From NCBI GenBank assembly GCA_002450335.1, contig DJZB01000053.1:1-18285 (forward strand): a DNA stretch of 18,285 bases, given 5' to 3'. This DNA comes from Rhodobiaceae bacterium UBA6963. Lineage in GTDB: Bacteria; Pseudomonadota; Alphaproteobacteria; RS24. The position numbers and the translations under genes are program-made. Every line of letters starts with the position of its first letter. The stretch's first letter is position 1. Shown piece after piece: positions 7,468 to 15,325 of the stretch. The notes beneath the pieces were generated by a model. That model was not told the origin of the DNA and did no database searches. It was given only the letters and a program-made list of their open reading frames with translations.

Positions 7468-9270
7468 CTATAGTGGCGCACAACTTTGTTGGAGCCATGA
7501 AAGTGTATCGGCCTCTAATAGGGGGGATAGGGTGTCCAGGACTTGCTTGTGATAGTTATTGAGCCATTCCAATTCTTGGGTAACCAGCATATCTGCATTT
7601 ATCAGTCTTTTGTCAATCGGTGCGAGGGTCAGAACTTCAAACCCCATCATTGGACGATGTCCGCTATTAATTTTTTCAGCAGGGGTCACAAATTGCAAAT
7701 TTTCAATTCGGATACCAAATTCACCTTTTTGATAAAATCCGGGTTCATTGGAAACAATCATGCCGGGCATTAACGGTTGAGTGCCGCCTTTAGAAATGCG
7801 TTGTGGCCCCTCATGGACAGATAAATAACTTCCAACGCCATGACCTGTGCCATGGTCAAAATCCATCCCACCGGCCCATAGAGGCGCTCTCGCTAGTGCA
7901 TCAAGTGCCACACCATCCGTGTTTTCCGGGAAACGAGCTGTTGCCAGCGCGATATGACCTTTTAAAACACGGGTAAATGCCTCAATTGCCATGTCGGGGG
8001 GCGATGCCCCATTAATGAATACTGTCCGCGTAACATCTGTCGTACCATCTAGATATTGTCCGCCGCTATCGACAAGATATAATTCTCCAGCCTGTAAAGT
8101 ACGGTTGCTTTCATTATTGACGCGGTAATGAACAATTGCTCCGTTAGGTCCACTGCCGGAGATTGTGTCAAAGCTTAAATCCTTGAGCTTACCTGTCTCT
8201 TGTCGACATTGTTCTAGATAGCTGACGGCATCAACCTCTGAAACATTGCCGGCAGGTGCCGTAATGTCTAGCCAGTGTAAGAATTTGCATAAAGCAGCTC
8301 CGTCGCGGATATGAGCCGCTTTTGCCCCTTCAATTTCCACCGGGTTCTTACAGGCTTTTTTCAAATTACAGGGGTCTTTGCCTTCGACAACTTTGTCTTG
8401 CAAAATATTTTTGAAATATTGCGGTGTATGAGAGGGGTCAACCAATACTTTGCCTGTCATATTCTCTAGATATGTTTTCATATCCTCCGGGCGGATAATC
8501 TCCACATTATCTTCAAGGTGCGCCTCAAGGTCGCTCGATAATCTGTCAGGATCTATAAACCATGCTACTGATTTATCTTCCTTTAAAATACAAAAACTTA
8601 AAGCGAAGGGAGTGCGAGGGACATCTTCTCCACGAATATTCAAAAGCCATGCACTATTTTCTGGTTGGGTAATAAGCAAAGCGTCTGCTTGTTCAGCTAC
8701 TAATTTTGCTGAAATATCCTTCCGCTTATCTGAGCTACTCTGTCCGGCAAAGATGTCGGTATGTGGGTGAATACTGCCATCCGGTGGAGCAGGGCGTTCA
8801 GACCATAACATATCTATTGGATTTTCTTCCAGCGGTGTCAGGGTGATTTCTTGTTTATCAAGACCTGCTGAGAGCTTTTTAATCTGTGAGATGCTGTGAA
8901 GTTTAGGGTCATATGCAACATTACTGCCTTTATTCAGGTTCTCTGTGAGCCATGAATGAATAGACACCTGCATGATAGGAATAATGGTCAGACTTTCCGT
9001 ATCAATATAGTTTTCAGCTTCTAAAGTGTAACGCCCATCCAGAAATAAAGCGGCTTGATTTTTGAGAATAATAGCAACACCTGCTGACCCGCCAAAACCG
9101 GTGAGCCATTTAAGTCTTTCACCGCAAGCTGGAACATATTCCCCCATAAATTCATCTTCACGTGGGACAATAAAACCGTCGACACCTGCTTTGTCCATTT
9201 CAAGACGCACAAGCGCCATTCTTGAGGCTGCTTGATCCGGCTGGGCGTTGTTATCAAAGTTTTGAAGCAT
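7468..9270 (-). CDS. pepP: Xaa-Pro aminopeptidase (aminopeptidase P, M24B family)
   Basis: This cytoplasmic metallopeptidase removes an N-terminal residue that precedes proline. The 600-residue product is the long, three-domain form also found in eukaryotes (like XPNPEP1), not the short E. coli form. Two creatinase-like N-terminal domains (VDGFIVPREDEFMGEYVP, FLDGRYTLEAENYID) precede the pita-bread catalytic domain. The five di-metal ligands are visible: Asp401 and Asp412 in YLVDSGGQYLDGTTDVTRT, His477 in DHGTGHGVGSYL, Glu509 in SNEPGFY and Glu523 in IRIEN. The spacing of these ligands fits the long form. The gene starts 9 nt after the prmA stop, so it is probably the last gene of a uvrD-prmA-pepP unit. 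A GGAG inside the prmA end may serve as its ribosome site. Confidence 0.93.
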   Translation of the reverse strand: MLQNFDNNAQPDQAASRMALVRLEMDKAGVDGFIVPREDEFMGEYVPACGERLKWLTGFGGSAGVAIILKNQAALFLDGRYTLEAENYIDTESLTIIPIMQVSIHSWLTENLNKGSNVAYDPKLHSISQIKKLSAGLDKQEITLTPLEENPIDMLWSERPAPPDGSIHPHTDIFAGQSSSDKRKDISAKLVAEQADALLITQPENSAWLLNIRGEDVPRTPFALSFCILKEDKSVAWFIDPDRLSSDLEAHLEDNVEIIRPEDMKTYLENMTGKVLVDPSHTPQYFKNILQDKVVEGKDPCNLKKACKNPVEIEGAKAAHIRDGAALCKFLHWLDITAPAGNVSEVDAVSYLEQCRQETGKLKDLSFDTISGSGPNGAIVHYRVNNESNRTLQAGELYLVDSGGQYLDGTTDVTRTVFINGASPPDMAIEAFTRVLKGHIALATARFPENTDGVALDALARAPLWAGGMDFDHGTGHGVGSYLSVHEGPQRISKGGTQPLMPGMIVSNEPGFYQKGEFGIRIENLQFVTPAEKINSGHRPMMGFEVLTLAPIDKRLINADMLVTQELEWLNNYHKQVLDTLSPLLEADTLSWLQQSCAPL

Positions 9271-9279
9271 GATGTGAGC

Positions 9280-10128
9280 TTATCTCCGAAAGCATAAGGT
9301 CGTCCATTCTTCTAATATAACTTTTTCTTGTAGACGCAGGCCAAATTGTCTCATGGTGGATACAATTTGTTGTTGCTGTGTATTTAATATGCCTGAAAGA
9401 ACCAGATTACCGCCTGTGTTCGGATATTGGGGTGGTGATAAATTTTTTGTTAAGTCATTGGCAAGCCTTTTTAGAGTGCCTGTCAAAATATTCGCGACTA
9501 TCAGATCATAGGGCTTGTGGTCTTTTTCTAGTCGATTGAATCCATCACTTTCATATACTTGAACAAGCTGCCTTACATGATTAAGGCCGCTATTTTTAAG
9601 CGTCATGGCGACTGCTTCAGGATCAATATCACTGGCCTGTATCTTTCGGTGTGTGGCCTTTGCCAGTGCAATTGCAAGAATACCGCTGCCGCAACCAAGG
9701 TCGAGTATATGTTTAGGGTTTGTGCGCTTTAATAATTTATCCAGCATAATCAAACAGCCACGAGTCGTTTCGTGATGACCTGACCCAAATGCGCGACCTG
9801 CATGTAACTCAATATTTATTAATCCATTCGGGTGTTCAGGCCGGTTTTGCTTTTCAAAAATAAAAAATGGGGGCTGATTAATAACAGGTAGGCCGGTTTG
9901 ACTGTGGCTTACCCAATCCAGTGGAGGCAAAATTTCGGTTGTGAGGTTTTGATGGAGGGGAAGGATTTCTTCCAAATAGTTTAAATCAGGTTGCGTATGA
10001 AAATAAGCCTCAATATGCGTCTGGTTGCCGGAAGCGGTTATAAAGACAGCGCCTGCCCCGGCATGAGAGAGACTTTCCTCAGCAGCGTCTACATTATTGG
10101 TTGTTAGGATTACTTTCCAAATCTGCAT
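9280..10128 (-). CDS. prmA: Ribosomal protein L11 methyltransferase PrmA
   Basis: PrmA trimethylates lysines and the N-terminus of ribosomal protein L11 using S-adenosylmethionine. The 282-residue product has the small N-terminal substrate-recognition domain (MQIWKVILTTNNVDAAEESL onward). The linker motif AFGSGHHETT (113-122) corresponds to the family's AFGTGxHxTT. The SAM-binding fold includes ILDLGCGSGILAIALAK (141-157), ASDIDPEAV and the DLIVANIL motif (208-215). It starts 14 nt after the uvrD stop and has no clear Shine-Dalgarno, so it may depend on translation of uvrD. The length is close to the family norm (E. coli about 293). Confidence 0.94.
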   Translation of the reverse strand: MQIWKVILTTNNVDAAEESLSHAGAGAVFITASGNQTHIEAYFHTQPDLNYLEEILPLHQNLTTEILPPLDWVSHSQTGLPVINQPPFFIFEKQNRPEHPNGLINIELHAGRAFGSGHHETTRGCLIMLDKLLKRTNPKHILDLGCGSGILAIALAKATHRKIQASDIDPEAVAMTLKNSGLNHVRQLVQVYESDGFNRLEKDHKPYDLIVANILTGTLKRLANDLTKNLSPPQYPNTGGNLVLSGILNTQQQQIVSTMRQFGLRLQEKVILEEWTTLCFRR

Positions 10129-10142
10129 ATTTTATATATCTG

Positions 10143-12575
10143 TCAGACTTGTTCGAGGAAGCTATCAATAACCTTTTTGGTTCCGGCTTTCTCGAAATGA
10201 ACGGTCAGCTTATTACCGTCCATTTCTCCAATTTTGCCATACCCGAATTTCTGATGAAACACGCGTTCACCAATTTTAAAAGTGCTATGTGCGGATGACG
10301 TATTTTGGACTTTAACATTAATGGTTTTATTTTGCTCACGAGCCGCACGGTTACGTTGCATCCGTTGCCAACCCGGGCTCGAATAAGTATCGCTACTAGA
10401 ATGGTCCACGAATTGGCTCTGTGAATTGTCTTGAAACCTCTGGTTTTGATTATATCCAACGTCAGCATCTAAAGGTTCAACATGTTCTTCCGGGAGTTCA
10501 TCAATAAACCTTGACGGAATGGCTGCCTGCCATTGCCCATGAATGCGTCGGTTACCGGCGAAAGAAATTGTTATATTTTCTTTAGCACGTGTGATGCCAA
10601 CATAAGCAAGGCGTCTTTCTTCTTCGAGGCCTCTATCACCCGTTTCATCAAGACTTCTTTGATGCGGGAATAATCCTTCCTCCCATCCGGGCAGGAATAC
10701 AGTAAGAAACTCCAGGCCTTTAGCGGCATGAAGTGTCATTAAAGATACTTTTTCTTCACTGTCGTTTGTTTCCGCATCCATAATGAGCGAGATATGCTCA
10801 AGATAAGCATTGAGCGATCCGAAATCATCCATAAACCTGATAAGTTCTTTCAGGTTGTCCAGTTTACCGGGTGCTTCAGGAGACTTGTCATCCATCCACA
10901 TCTGCGTGTAACCACTTTCATCAAGGACGATTTGTGCCAACTCATTATGCGGGACGCTATCTTTTTGATTACGCCAGCGGTCAATAGAGGCAACAAATCC
11001 AGATAGAGATCTTCGGGCAGCAGGTTTTAACTCATCTGAGTCGATTAAAATTCTAGCGGCACGCATGAGAGAAATTGAATTTTGGCGCGCCGTGCCATGA
11101 ATATTTTGTAGCGCGACATCGCCGAGCCCACGGCGAGGTTTGTTACATATTCTTTCAAATGCCAAATCATCATCAGGCTGGGCAATGAGCCTCAAATAGG
11201 CATTGGCATCTCTGATTTCAGCGCGTTCATAAAAGCGCGGGCCACCAATAACCCGGTAAGGCAGACCGAGTTGCATGAAGCGATCTTCAAATTCTCGCAT
11301 TTGGAATGAGGCGCGCACAAGAATTGCGACTTCATTCAGATTGTGCCCTTTTCTTTGAAGAGCCTCGATGTCATCTGCTGTGACACGCGCTTCCTCTTCA
11401 CCATCCCAACTCCCGCGAAGTCTGACTTTGTCTCCGGCATTTTCTTGTGTCCACAAGGTTTTACCAAGTCTATTTTTGTTTGCCTCAATAAGACCTGAGG
11501 CCGCTCCAAGAATATGCGGAGTGGAGCGATAATTACGTTCCAGTCGAATAATGCCGGCGCCGGGAAAGTCTTTTTCAAATCTCAAAATATTATCAACTTC
11601 TGCGCCCCGCCATCCATAAATGGACTGGTCGTCGTCCCCGACACAACAAATATTATGATGTTTCTGCGCTAAGAGTCGGAGCCATAAATATTGGACGGCA
11701 TTGGTGTCCTGATATTCATCAACAAGCATATGACGGAAGCGATCCTGATATTCTTGCAGGATTTCGTTGTTTTCTTGAAACAAGCGCAGACATTCAAGCA
11801 ATAAATCACCAAAATCCACTGCATTGAGAATTTTCAGGCGGTTTTGATAGTTTTCATAGAGCTTCCCGGCAGCGCCATCGGCAAAACTTCCGGCTTCCCC
11901 TGCAGGAACTTGATGCGGTTGCCAGCCTCTGTTTTTCCATCGGTCAACGAGAAATGCCAGTTGTCTGGCAGGCCAGCGTTTATCATCAATATTTTCGGAC
12001 TTAATGAGCTGTCGCAGTAGTCGAATCTGGTCATCAGTATCCAGAATTGTGAAATCCGGCCTCAGTCCGACCAGTTCTGCATGACGCCGAAGTATCTTTG
12101 CTGAGATAGAGTGGAATGTGCCGAGCCACGGCATGCCTTCAACTTGTTCACCAACCAGACCACTAATTCTGTCTTTCATTTCTCGCGCCGATTTATTAGT
12201 AAAGGTTACAGCGAGAAATTGGCTTGGCCATGCCTGTTTAGTGGAAATTTTATGTGCAATACGGGTCGTTAGAACGCGTGTTTTCCCTGTCCCCGCCCCG
12301 GCAAGCACTAGCAAAGGACCGTCCGGTGCAAGGACCGCCTCCCGCTGTTCAGGGTTCATATCTTCCATGCTTTGAGCAAGTTCACTATTAACGCCATTTC
12401 CGGCATCTAAAGGCATGCGAGCGGCGGCGCGTTGCGACAAGCTTAAGGCTTCTCCATCCCTTGCGGCATATTCAGGCATTGTGTCTGAATGACCGGGGAG
12501 GGCAGGTTCTGGGGCATGTGATGCTGTGTTGTCATTCACATCATCCGCGCCTAAATCGAAAGGGTCTGAAACCAT
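10143..12575 (-). CDS. uvrD: ATP-dependent DNA helicase UvrD/PcrA (superfamily 1)
   Basis: UvrD/PcrA is a 3'-5' helicase acting in nucleotide excision repair, mismatch repair, removal of recombinase filaments and clearing of RNA polymerase. The 810-residue product shows the SF1 motifs in order: Walker A LAGAGTGKTRV (about 91-101), Ia VTFTNKSAREM, Walker B VDEYQD (285-290), III GDDDQSIYGWRGA (313-325), IV LERNYRST, V VSLMTLHAAKGLEF and VI EERRLAYVGITRAKE. The C-terminus FKIGERVFHQKFGYGKI to VIDSFLEQV is the Tudor-like domain that contacts RNA polymerase in PcrA/UvrD. The first 70 residues, before MEDMNPEQREAV, are low-complexity and acidic, so a later start is possible. The chosen start has an ACGGA sequence upstream. 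It is followed closely by prmA. Confidence 0.95.
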   Translation of the reverse strand: MVSDPFDLGADDVNDNTASHAPEPALPGHSDTMPEYAARDGEALSLSQRAAARMPLDAGNGVNSELAQSMEDMNPEQREAVLAPDGPLLVLAGAGTGKTRVLTTRIAHKISTKQAWPSQFLAVTFTNKSAREMKDRISGLVGEQVEGMPWLGTFHSISAKILRRHAELVGLRPDFTILDTDDQIRLLRQLIKSENIDDKRWPARQLAFLVDRWKNRGWQPHQVPAGEAGSFADGAAGKLYENYQNRLKILNAVDFGDLLLECLRLFQENNEILQEYQDRFRHMLVDEYQDTNAVQYLWLRLLAQKHHNICCVGDDDQSIYGWRGAEVDNILRFEKDFPGAGIIRLERNYRSTPHILGAASGLIEANKNRLGKTLWTQENAGDKVRLRGSWDGEEEARVTADDIEALQRKGHNLNEVAILVRASFQMREFEDRFMQLGLPYRVIGGPRFYERAEIRDANAYLRLIAQPDDDLAFERICNKPRRGLGDVALQNIHGTARQNSISLMRAARILIDSDELKPAARRSLSGFVASIDRWRNQKDSVPHNELAQIVLDESGYTQMWMDDKSPEAPGKLDNLKELIRFMDDFGSLNAYLEHISLIMDAETNDSEEKVSLMTLHAAKGLEFLTVFLPGWEEGLFPHQRSLDETGDRGLEEERRLAYVGITRAKENITISFAGNRRIHGQWQAAIPSRFIDELPEEHVEPLDADVGYNQNQRFQDNSQSQFVDHSSSDTYSSPGWQRMQRNRAAREQNKTINVKVQNTSSAHSTFKIGERVFHQKFGYGKIGEMDGNKLTVHFEKAGTKKVIDSFLEQV

Positions 12576-12643
12576 GTTATTTCCGTGATTCTTTATAAGA
12601 ATATAACACGAACATAGGGCTTTTCACCCTGCTTTTAAGTATC

Positions 12644-12859
12644 CTAGGTATTATCTTGATACCATGACAAAATATACACACGGATTGCCGAGGAGAGTGA
12701 GGCCATACGTTTGGTGTTGTCTATTTCAGCGATTAAATCTTGCGGCGATATTTTTTGGTGAGTGGCAATTTCCTTTAAGGCATCCCAAAAAGGCGCCTCC
12801 AGTGAGATGCTGGTTGCATGACCTGCAATGGTAATGGAGCGTTTTCGGGGTTTATCCAT
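12644..12859 (-). CDS. Small ribbon-helix-helix domain protein
   Basis: The 71-residue product (KRSITIAGHATSISLEAPFWDALKEIA ... AEIDNTKRMASLSSAIRVYILSWYQ) matches the alphaproteobacterial ribbon-helix-helix family that I recall as RHH_4. The beta-strand is SITIAGHATSISLE, and the two helices are FWDALKEIATHQ and SLSSAIRVYILSWY. Proteins of this fold dimerise and usually bind DNA through the strand, but no target or partner is established here. A strong ribosome site (TGGAGG, 7 nt before ATG) supports the start. It lies 24 nt after fumC on the same strand, so it is probably co-transcribed with fumC. A role in regulating fumC would be inference only. Confidence 0.85.
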   Translation of the reverse strand: MDKPRKRSITIAGHATSISLEAPFWDALKEIATHQKISPQDLIAEIDNTKRMASLSSAIRVYILSWYQDNT

Positions 12860-12883
12860 GACAGGCCTCCACCGACAAACACC

Positions 12884-14275
12884 CTATTTTGGTGCAATCA
12901 TGTCTTCGGGACGAACAATCTCATCAAATTCGGCTTCTGTTACAAAACCGAGGCCTACAGCTTCTTCACGAAGTGTCGTACCATTCTTATGGGCAGTTTT
13001 GGCAACAGTTGTGGCATTGTCATAGCCTATTTTGGGTGCCAGAGCTGTAACCAGCATGAGTGAGCGCTGCATCAACTGTTCGATATTGGTTTCATTTGCC
13101 TCAATGCCGACAACACAATTATCCGTAAAGCTCACTGCGGCATCACCTATTAGACGCATTGATTGTAATAAATTATACGCCATGACGGGTTTAAAGACAT
13201 TAAGCTCCATATGCCCTTGTGCGCCTGCAATCGTGATAGCTGTGTGATTGCCCATGACTTGTGCGCATACCATAGTGAGTGCTTCGCATTGCGTGGGATT
13301 GACTTTACCCGGCATGATGGATGAACCCGGTTCATTTTCCGGTAAGCTTAACTCTCCAAGCCCCGAACGAGGACCTGAACCGAGTAACCGAATATCATTG
13401 GCAATCTTATTCAAGGAGGCGGCAATCGTGTTTAACATGCCGGACATTTCAACAAAAGCATCATGAGCTGCCAAGGCTTCAAATTTATTCTCTGCAGTCG
13501 CAAAACTAAGACCGGTGAAATCAGCAACTTCTGAAGCAAATTTTTCTGCAAACCCGGGTTTGGCGTTCAGTCCCGTCCCGACTGCTGTGCCGCCCTGTGC
13601 CAATGCCAATAGGCGCGGCATAGATGTTTCGACACGTTCAATTGAATACTTAAGTTGGGTGGCATAGCCTGAAAATTCCTGCCCAAGGGTCAGGGGAGTG
13701 GCGTCTTGTAAATGCGTGCGTCCTATTTTCACAATATCTTTCCAGGCTTCAGACTTTGCGCTCAGCGCGGCATACAGATGTTTCAGCGCAGGTAAAAGGC
13801 GATTGCTTCCTTCTTCGGCTGCAGCAATATGCATGGCAGTCGGAAAGGTGTCATTCGAGGACTGACTTCTGTTGCAGTGATCATTTGGATGCACGGGAGA
13901 TTTGGAACCCATCTCACCACCAAGAATTTCAATCGCACGATTGGAAATAACTTCATTGGCATTCATATTTGATTGTGTGCCAGACCCGGTTTGCCAAACC
14001 ACAAGAGGGAAGTGGTCATTTAATTTCCCTTCAGCAACTTCCGTTGCTGCTGACACAACCGCCTGCCCAATATCACTATCAAGATTATCGAGGGACATAT
14101 TGGCTTTTGCTGCTGCCATTTTGACGATACCCAGAGCTCTTATCATTGGCTCCGGCATAGTTTCTCTACCAATCTTGAAATTACCGAGCGAGCGTTGCGT
14201 TTGTGCGCCCCAATATTTATCTGCTGGCACTTCCAAAGGGCCAAAACTGTCAGTTTCGGTGCGAGATTGGGTCAT
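12884..14275 (-). CDS. fumC: Class II fumarate hydratase FumC
   Basis: FumC is the iron-independent fumarase that interconverts fumarate and L-malate in the TCA cycle as a tetramer in the cytoplasm. The 463-residue product has ETDSFGPLEVPADKYWGAQTQRS at the N-terminus. The substrate-site motifs follow: TGSGTQSNMNANEVI (97-111), the HPNDHCNRSQSSND loop, and GRTHLQDATP with His188. The family signature GSSIMPGKVNPTQCE carries the catalytic Ser318. This numbering agrees with the E. coli enzyme. An AGAGG ribosome site lies 7 nt upstream of the ATG. It is the gene downstream of sspB after a 93-nt AT-rich spacer and is followed by the small RHH gene. Confidence 0.97.
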   Translation of the reverse strand: MTQSRTETDSFGPLEVPADKYWGAQTQRSLGNFKIGRETMPEPMIRALGIVKMAAAKANMSLDNLDSDIGQAVVSAATEVAEGKLNDHFPLVVWQTGSGTQSNMNANEVISNRAIEILGGEMGSKSPVHPNDHCNRSQSSNDTFPTAMHIAAAEEGSNRLLPALKHLYAALSAKSEAWKDIVKIGRTHLQDATPLTLGQEFSGYATQLKYSIERVETSMPRLLALAQGGTAVGTGLNAKPGFAEKFASEVADFTGLSFATAENKFEALAAHDAFVEMSGMLNTIAASLNKIANDIRLLGSGPRSGLGELSLPENEPGSSIMPGKVNPTQCEALTMVCAQVMGNHTAITIAGAQGHMELNVFKPVMAYNLLQSMRLIGDAAVSFTDNCVVGIEANETNIEQLMQRSLMLVTALAPKIGYDNATTVAKTAHKNGTTLREEAVGLGFVTEAEFDEIVRPEDMIAPK

Positions 14276-14310
14276 TGTTGTCCTCTTTTAAACGAAAAAA
14301 CATTATTTAA

Positions 14311-14320
14311 TGTACGTACA
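14311..14320. promoter_or_regulatory. TGTACGTACA palindrome upstream of fumC
   Basis: A perfect 10-bp palindrome sits 36 nt before the fumC start in the AT-rich spacer between sspB and fumC. Its size and place would fit a small operator, but no regulator can be assigned. Chance occurrence is possible. Confidence 0.25.
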
Positions 14321-14368
14321 AAAATGTGTTTGAAGATTTAGCATTTATTGGTTTTTTCGCCAAGTTGC

Positions 14369-14878
14369 TCAGTCTTTTTTATCTCTGAAGTTTTCAAGAT
14401 TGACTACTTCCCCGGTTGGATTGTTTTCCGGTTCTTGATTTTCTTTTTCTTTTTCTTTCTGTTCTTCTCTATCATCAAAATCGCTTTCCGAAAGATTGTC
14501 TGATGCCGGTGCAGGAGTTGCGCTGACAGTCATATCATCCAGCACAAGTCCAAAGGATACCGAAGGATCATAGAATTTTGTGAGTGCTGCAAAAGGAATA
14601 TAGAGATCATGCGGCGTATGATTGAAACTCAATCGAACAGAAAACCCATCGGGCGTGACGATAAGATTTTCATACTGGTTTTGGAGCACAATTGTCATTT
14701 CTTCAGGATATTGCGCCATCAAGCTATCAGATATAGAGACCTTGGGGGCTTGGGTCTTAAAAGAGATGTAAAAGTGATGCTCCCCGGGCAATCCTCCTTC
14801 AGAAACAGAAGATAAGATGTCGCTGATAAGGTTCAGCATAGCTTTGTGGGTCAATTTTTCGTAATCGATTTCATTCAT
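14369..14878 (-). CDS. sspB: ClpXP adaptor protein SspB (alphaproteobacterial type)
   Basis: SspB binds the tmRNA-encoded tag on incomplete proteins and tethers them to the ClpX unfoldase for degradation by ClpXP. I place the start at ATG 14878 (MNEIDYEKLTHKAML), giving 169 residues. The tag-binding domain shows GLPGEHHFYISFKTQAPKVS, YPEEMTIVLQNQYENL, RLSFNHTPHDLYIPFAAL and FYDPSVSFGLVL, which fit the alphaproteobacterial family. A flexible Glu/Lys/Asn tail follows, ending GEVVNLENFRDKKD, the probable ClpX-binding module. A GTG at 14917 would add 13 residues, but it lies almost against the tmRNA 3' end and its extension is not SspB-like. No clear Shine-Dalgarno precedes either start. ssrA lies immediately upstream on the same strand. 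Confidence 0.93.
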   Translation of the reverse strand: MNEIDYEKLTHKAMLNLISDILSSVSEGGLPGEHHFYISFKTQAPKVSISDSLMAQYPEEMTIVLQNQYENLIVTPDGFSVRLSFNHTPHDLYIPFAALTKFYDPSVSFGLVLDDMTVSATPAPASDNLSESDFDDREEQKEKEKENQEPENNPTGEVVNLENFRDKKD

Positions 14879-14929
14879 ATTTTTAAGAGTTATCCGATGC
14901 GATTGAGTGAGAGTCACGTTAGTGAAGTG

Positions 14930-15134
14930 GTGGGCTTCTGTTGCCAGGTGCCCGCCGAACCCCGCCTTATCCTGCGACGGATAAGGGCTTGAATTGAAGT
15001 GTTGGCGCTACTTACGCAGCGACAGCAACTTCCGCATAGTTGTCATTTGCAACTAAAAAACAGCCCGATAACGGTGGTACAATACCGAGCGACGGAAACA
15101 ACCTTTACGCCCTCGTCGATCCTGTTTCGCCCCC
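14930..15134 (-). other. Coding piece of the two-piece tmRNA
   Basis: The 5' end is placed by the 7-bp acceptor stem. Next come the D-arm-like GGATCGAC and a region able to form the first pseudoknot (CGGT/ACCG pairs). The tag frame, a perfect CCTTATCC/GGATAAGG hairpin and the GAAGCCC strand (14938-14932) follow. The 3' end is placed just after GAAGCCC by inference. Confidence 0.75.
15012..15050 (-). other. tmRNA tag reading frame
   Basis: The resume codon GCA (15050-15048) opens a 12-codon frame, ANDNYAEVAVAA, closed by TAA (15014-15012). With the alanine carried by tmRNA the tag is 13 residues. The ANDN start is of the SspB-recognised type, and the VAA end is of the ClpX-recognised type. 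AGTTGCAAATGAC around the resume site also fits tmRNA. Confidence 0.93.
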
Positions 15135-15156
15135 CCAAAATACTTGTGAGAATGAA

Positions 15157-15212
15157 TGGTGGAGGCGCCGGGTACTGCCCCCGGGTCCGATGGGTTTATT
15201 ATGAAGCCCGTT
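15157..15212 (-). other. Acceptor piece of the two-piece tmRNA
   Basis: This segment holds GGGCTTC (15209-15203), which pairs with the far end of the coding piece. It also holds CCCATCGG, which can pair with CGAGGG of the coding piece, allowing one bulge, as the P2-type helix. The 5-bp T-stem (CCGGG/CCCGG) encloses the loop GGCAGTA, and the piece ends with ACCA. The 5' end is set just before the GGGCTTC strand and may extend several bases upstream. Confidence 0.75.
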
Positions 15213-15240
15213 TATCGCCATAGTCGGAAAACCGACATTC

Positions 15241-15248
15241 TATATATA
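15241..15248 (-). promoter_or_regulatory. -10-like TATATATA for ssrA
   Basis: TATATATA on the - strand lies just before the predicted tmRNA precursor. A small hairpin (GTCGG-TTTT-CCGAC, 15237-15224) would sit at the start of the transcript. No good -35 is found at the right distance. Confidence 0.35.
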
Positions 15249-15290
15249 GTCTTTTTCACAGCAAATGAGTAGGGGCAATTGATAAACTGA

Positions 15291-15319
15291 TTGAGACCAA
15301 GGACTGAATCCCTTAATTA
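15291..15319 (+). promoter_or_regulatory. Likely promoter for thyA, giving a leaderless message
   Basis: TTGAGA (15291-15296), a 17-nt spacer and TAATTA (15314-15319) form a plausible promoter. The expected start of transcription falls at about 15325-15327, on the thyA ATG itself. No Shine-Dalgarno sequence precedes that ATG, which agrees with a leaderless transcript. Confidence 0.45.
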
Positions 15320-15325
15320 TGTGTG

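Larger units (their letters stand above)
14930..15234 (-). ncRNA. ssrA: tmRNA, circularly permuted two-piece gene
   Basis: tmRNA rescues stalled ribosomes: it is charged with alanine, replaces the broken message and adds a degradation tag. Read on the - strand, the gene has the permuted order known from Alphaproteobacteria. The acceptor piece comes first, ending CGCCTCC-A-CCA (15167-15157). A spacer of about 22 nt follows, and then the coding piece, starting GGGGGCG and continuing AAACAGGATCGAC. GGGGGCG (15134-15128) pairs with CGCCTCC (15167-15161), leaving a G3-U70 wobble, the alanyl-tRNA synthetase identity mark, followed by discriminator A and an encoded CCA. The T-stem is CCGGG/CCCGG. 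The coding piece holds the tag frame and a perfect 8-bp hairpin (14965-14986). Mature outer ends are estimates. RNase P should create the 5' end near 15134. Confidence 0.93.

Noticed and set aside
14879..14917. Upstream GTG start for sspB
   Set aside because: The 13 added residues are not SspB-like, and the GTG lies almost against the tmRNA 3' end. The ATG at 14878 fits the family start.
14999..15223. 74-codon open frame on the + strand
   Set aside because: It lies antisense to the tmRNA gene and has no family resemblance.
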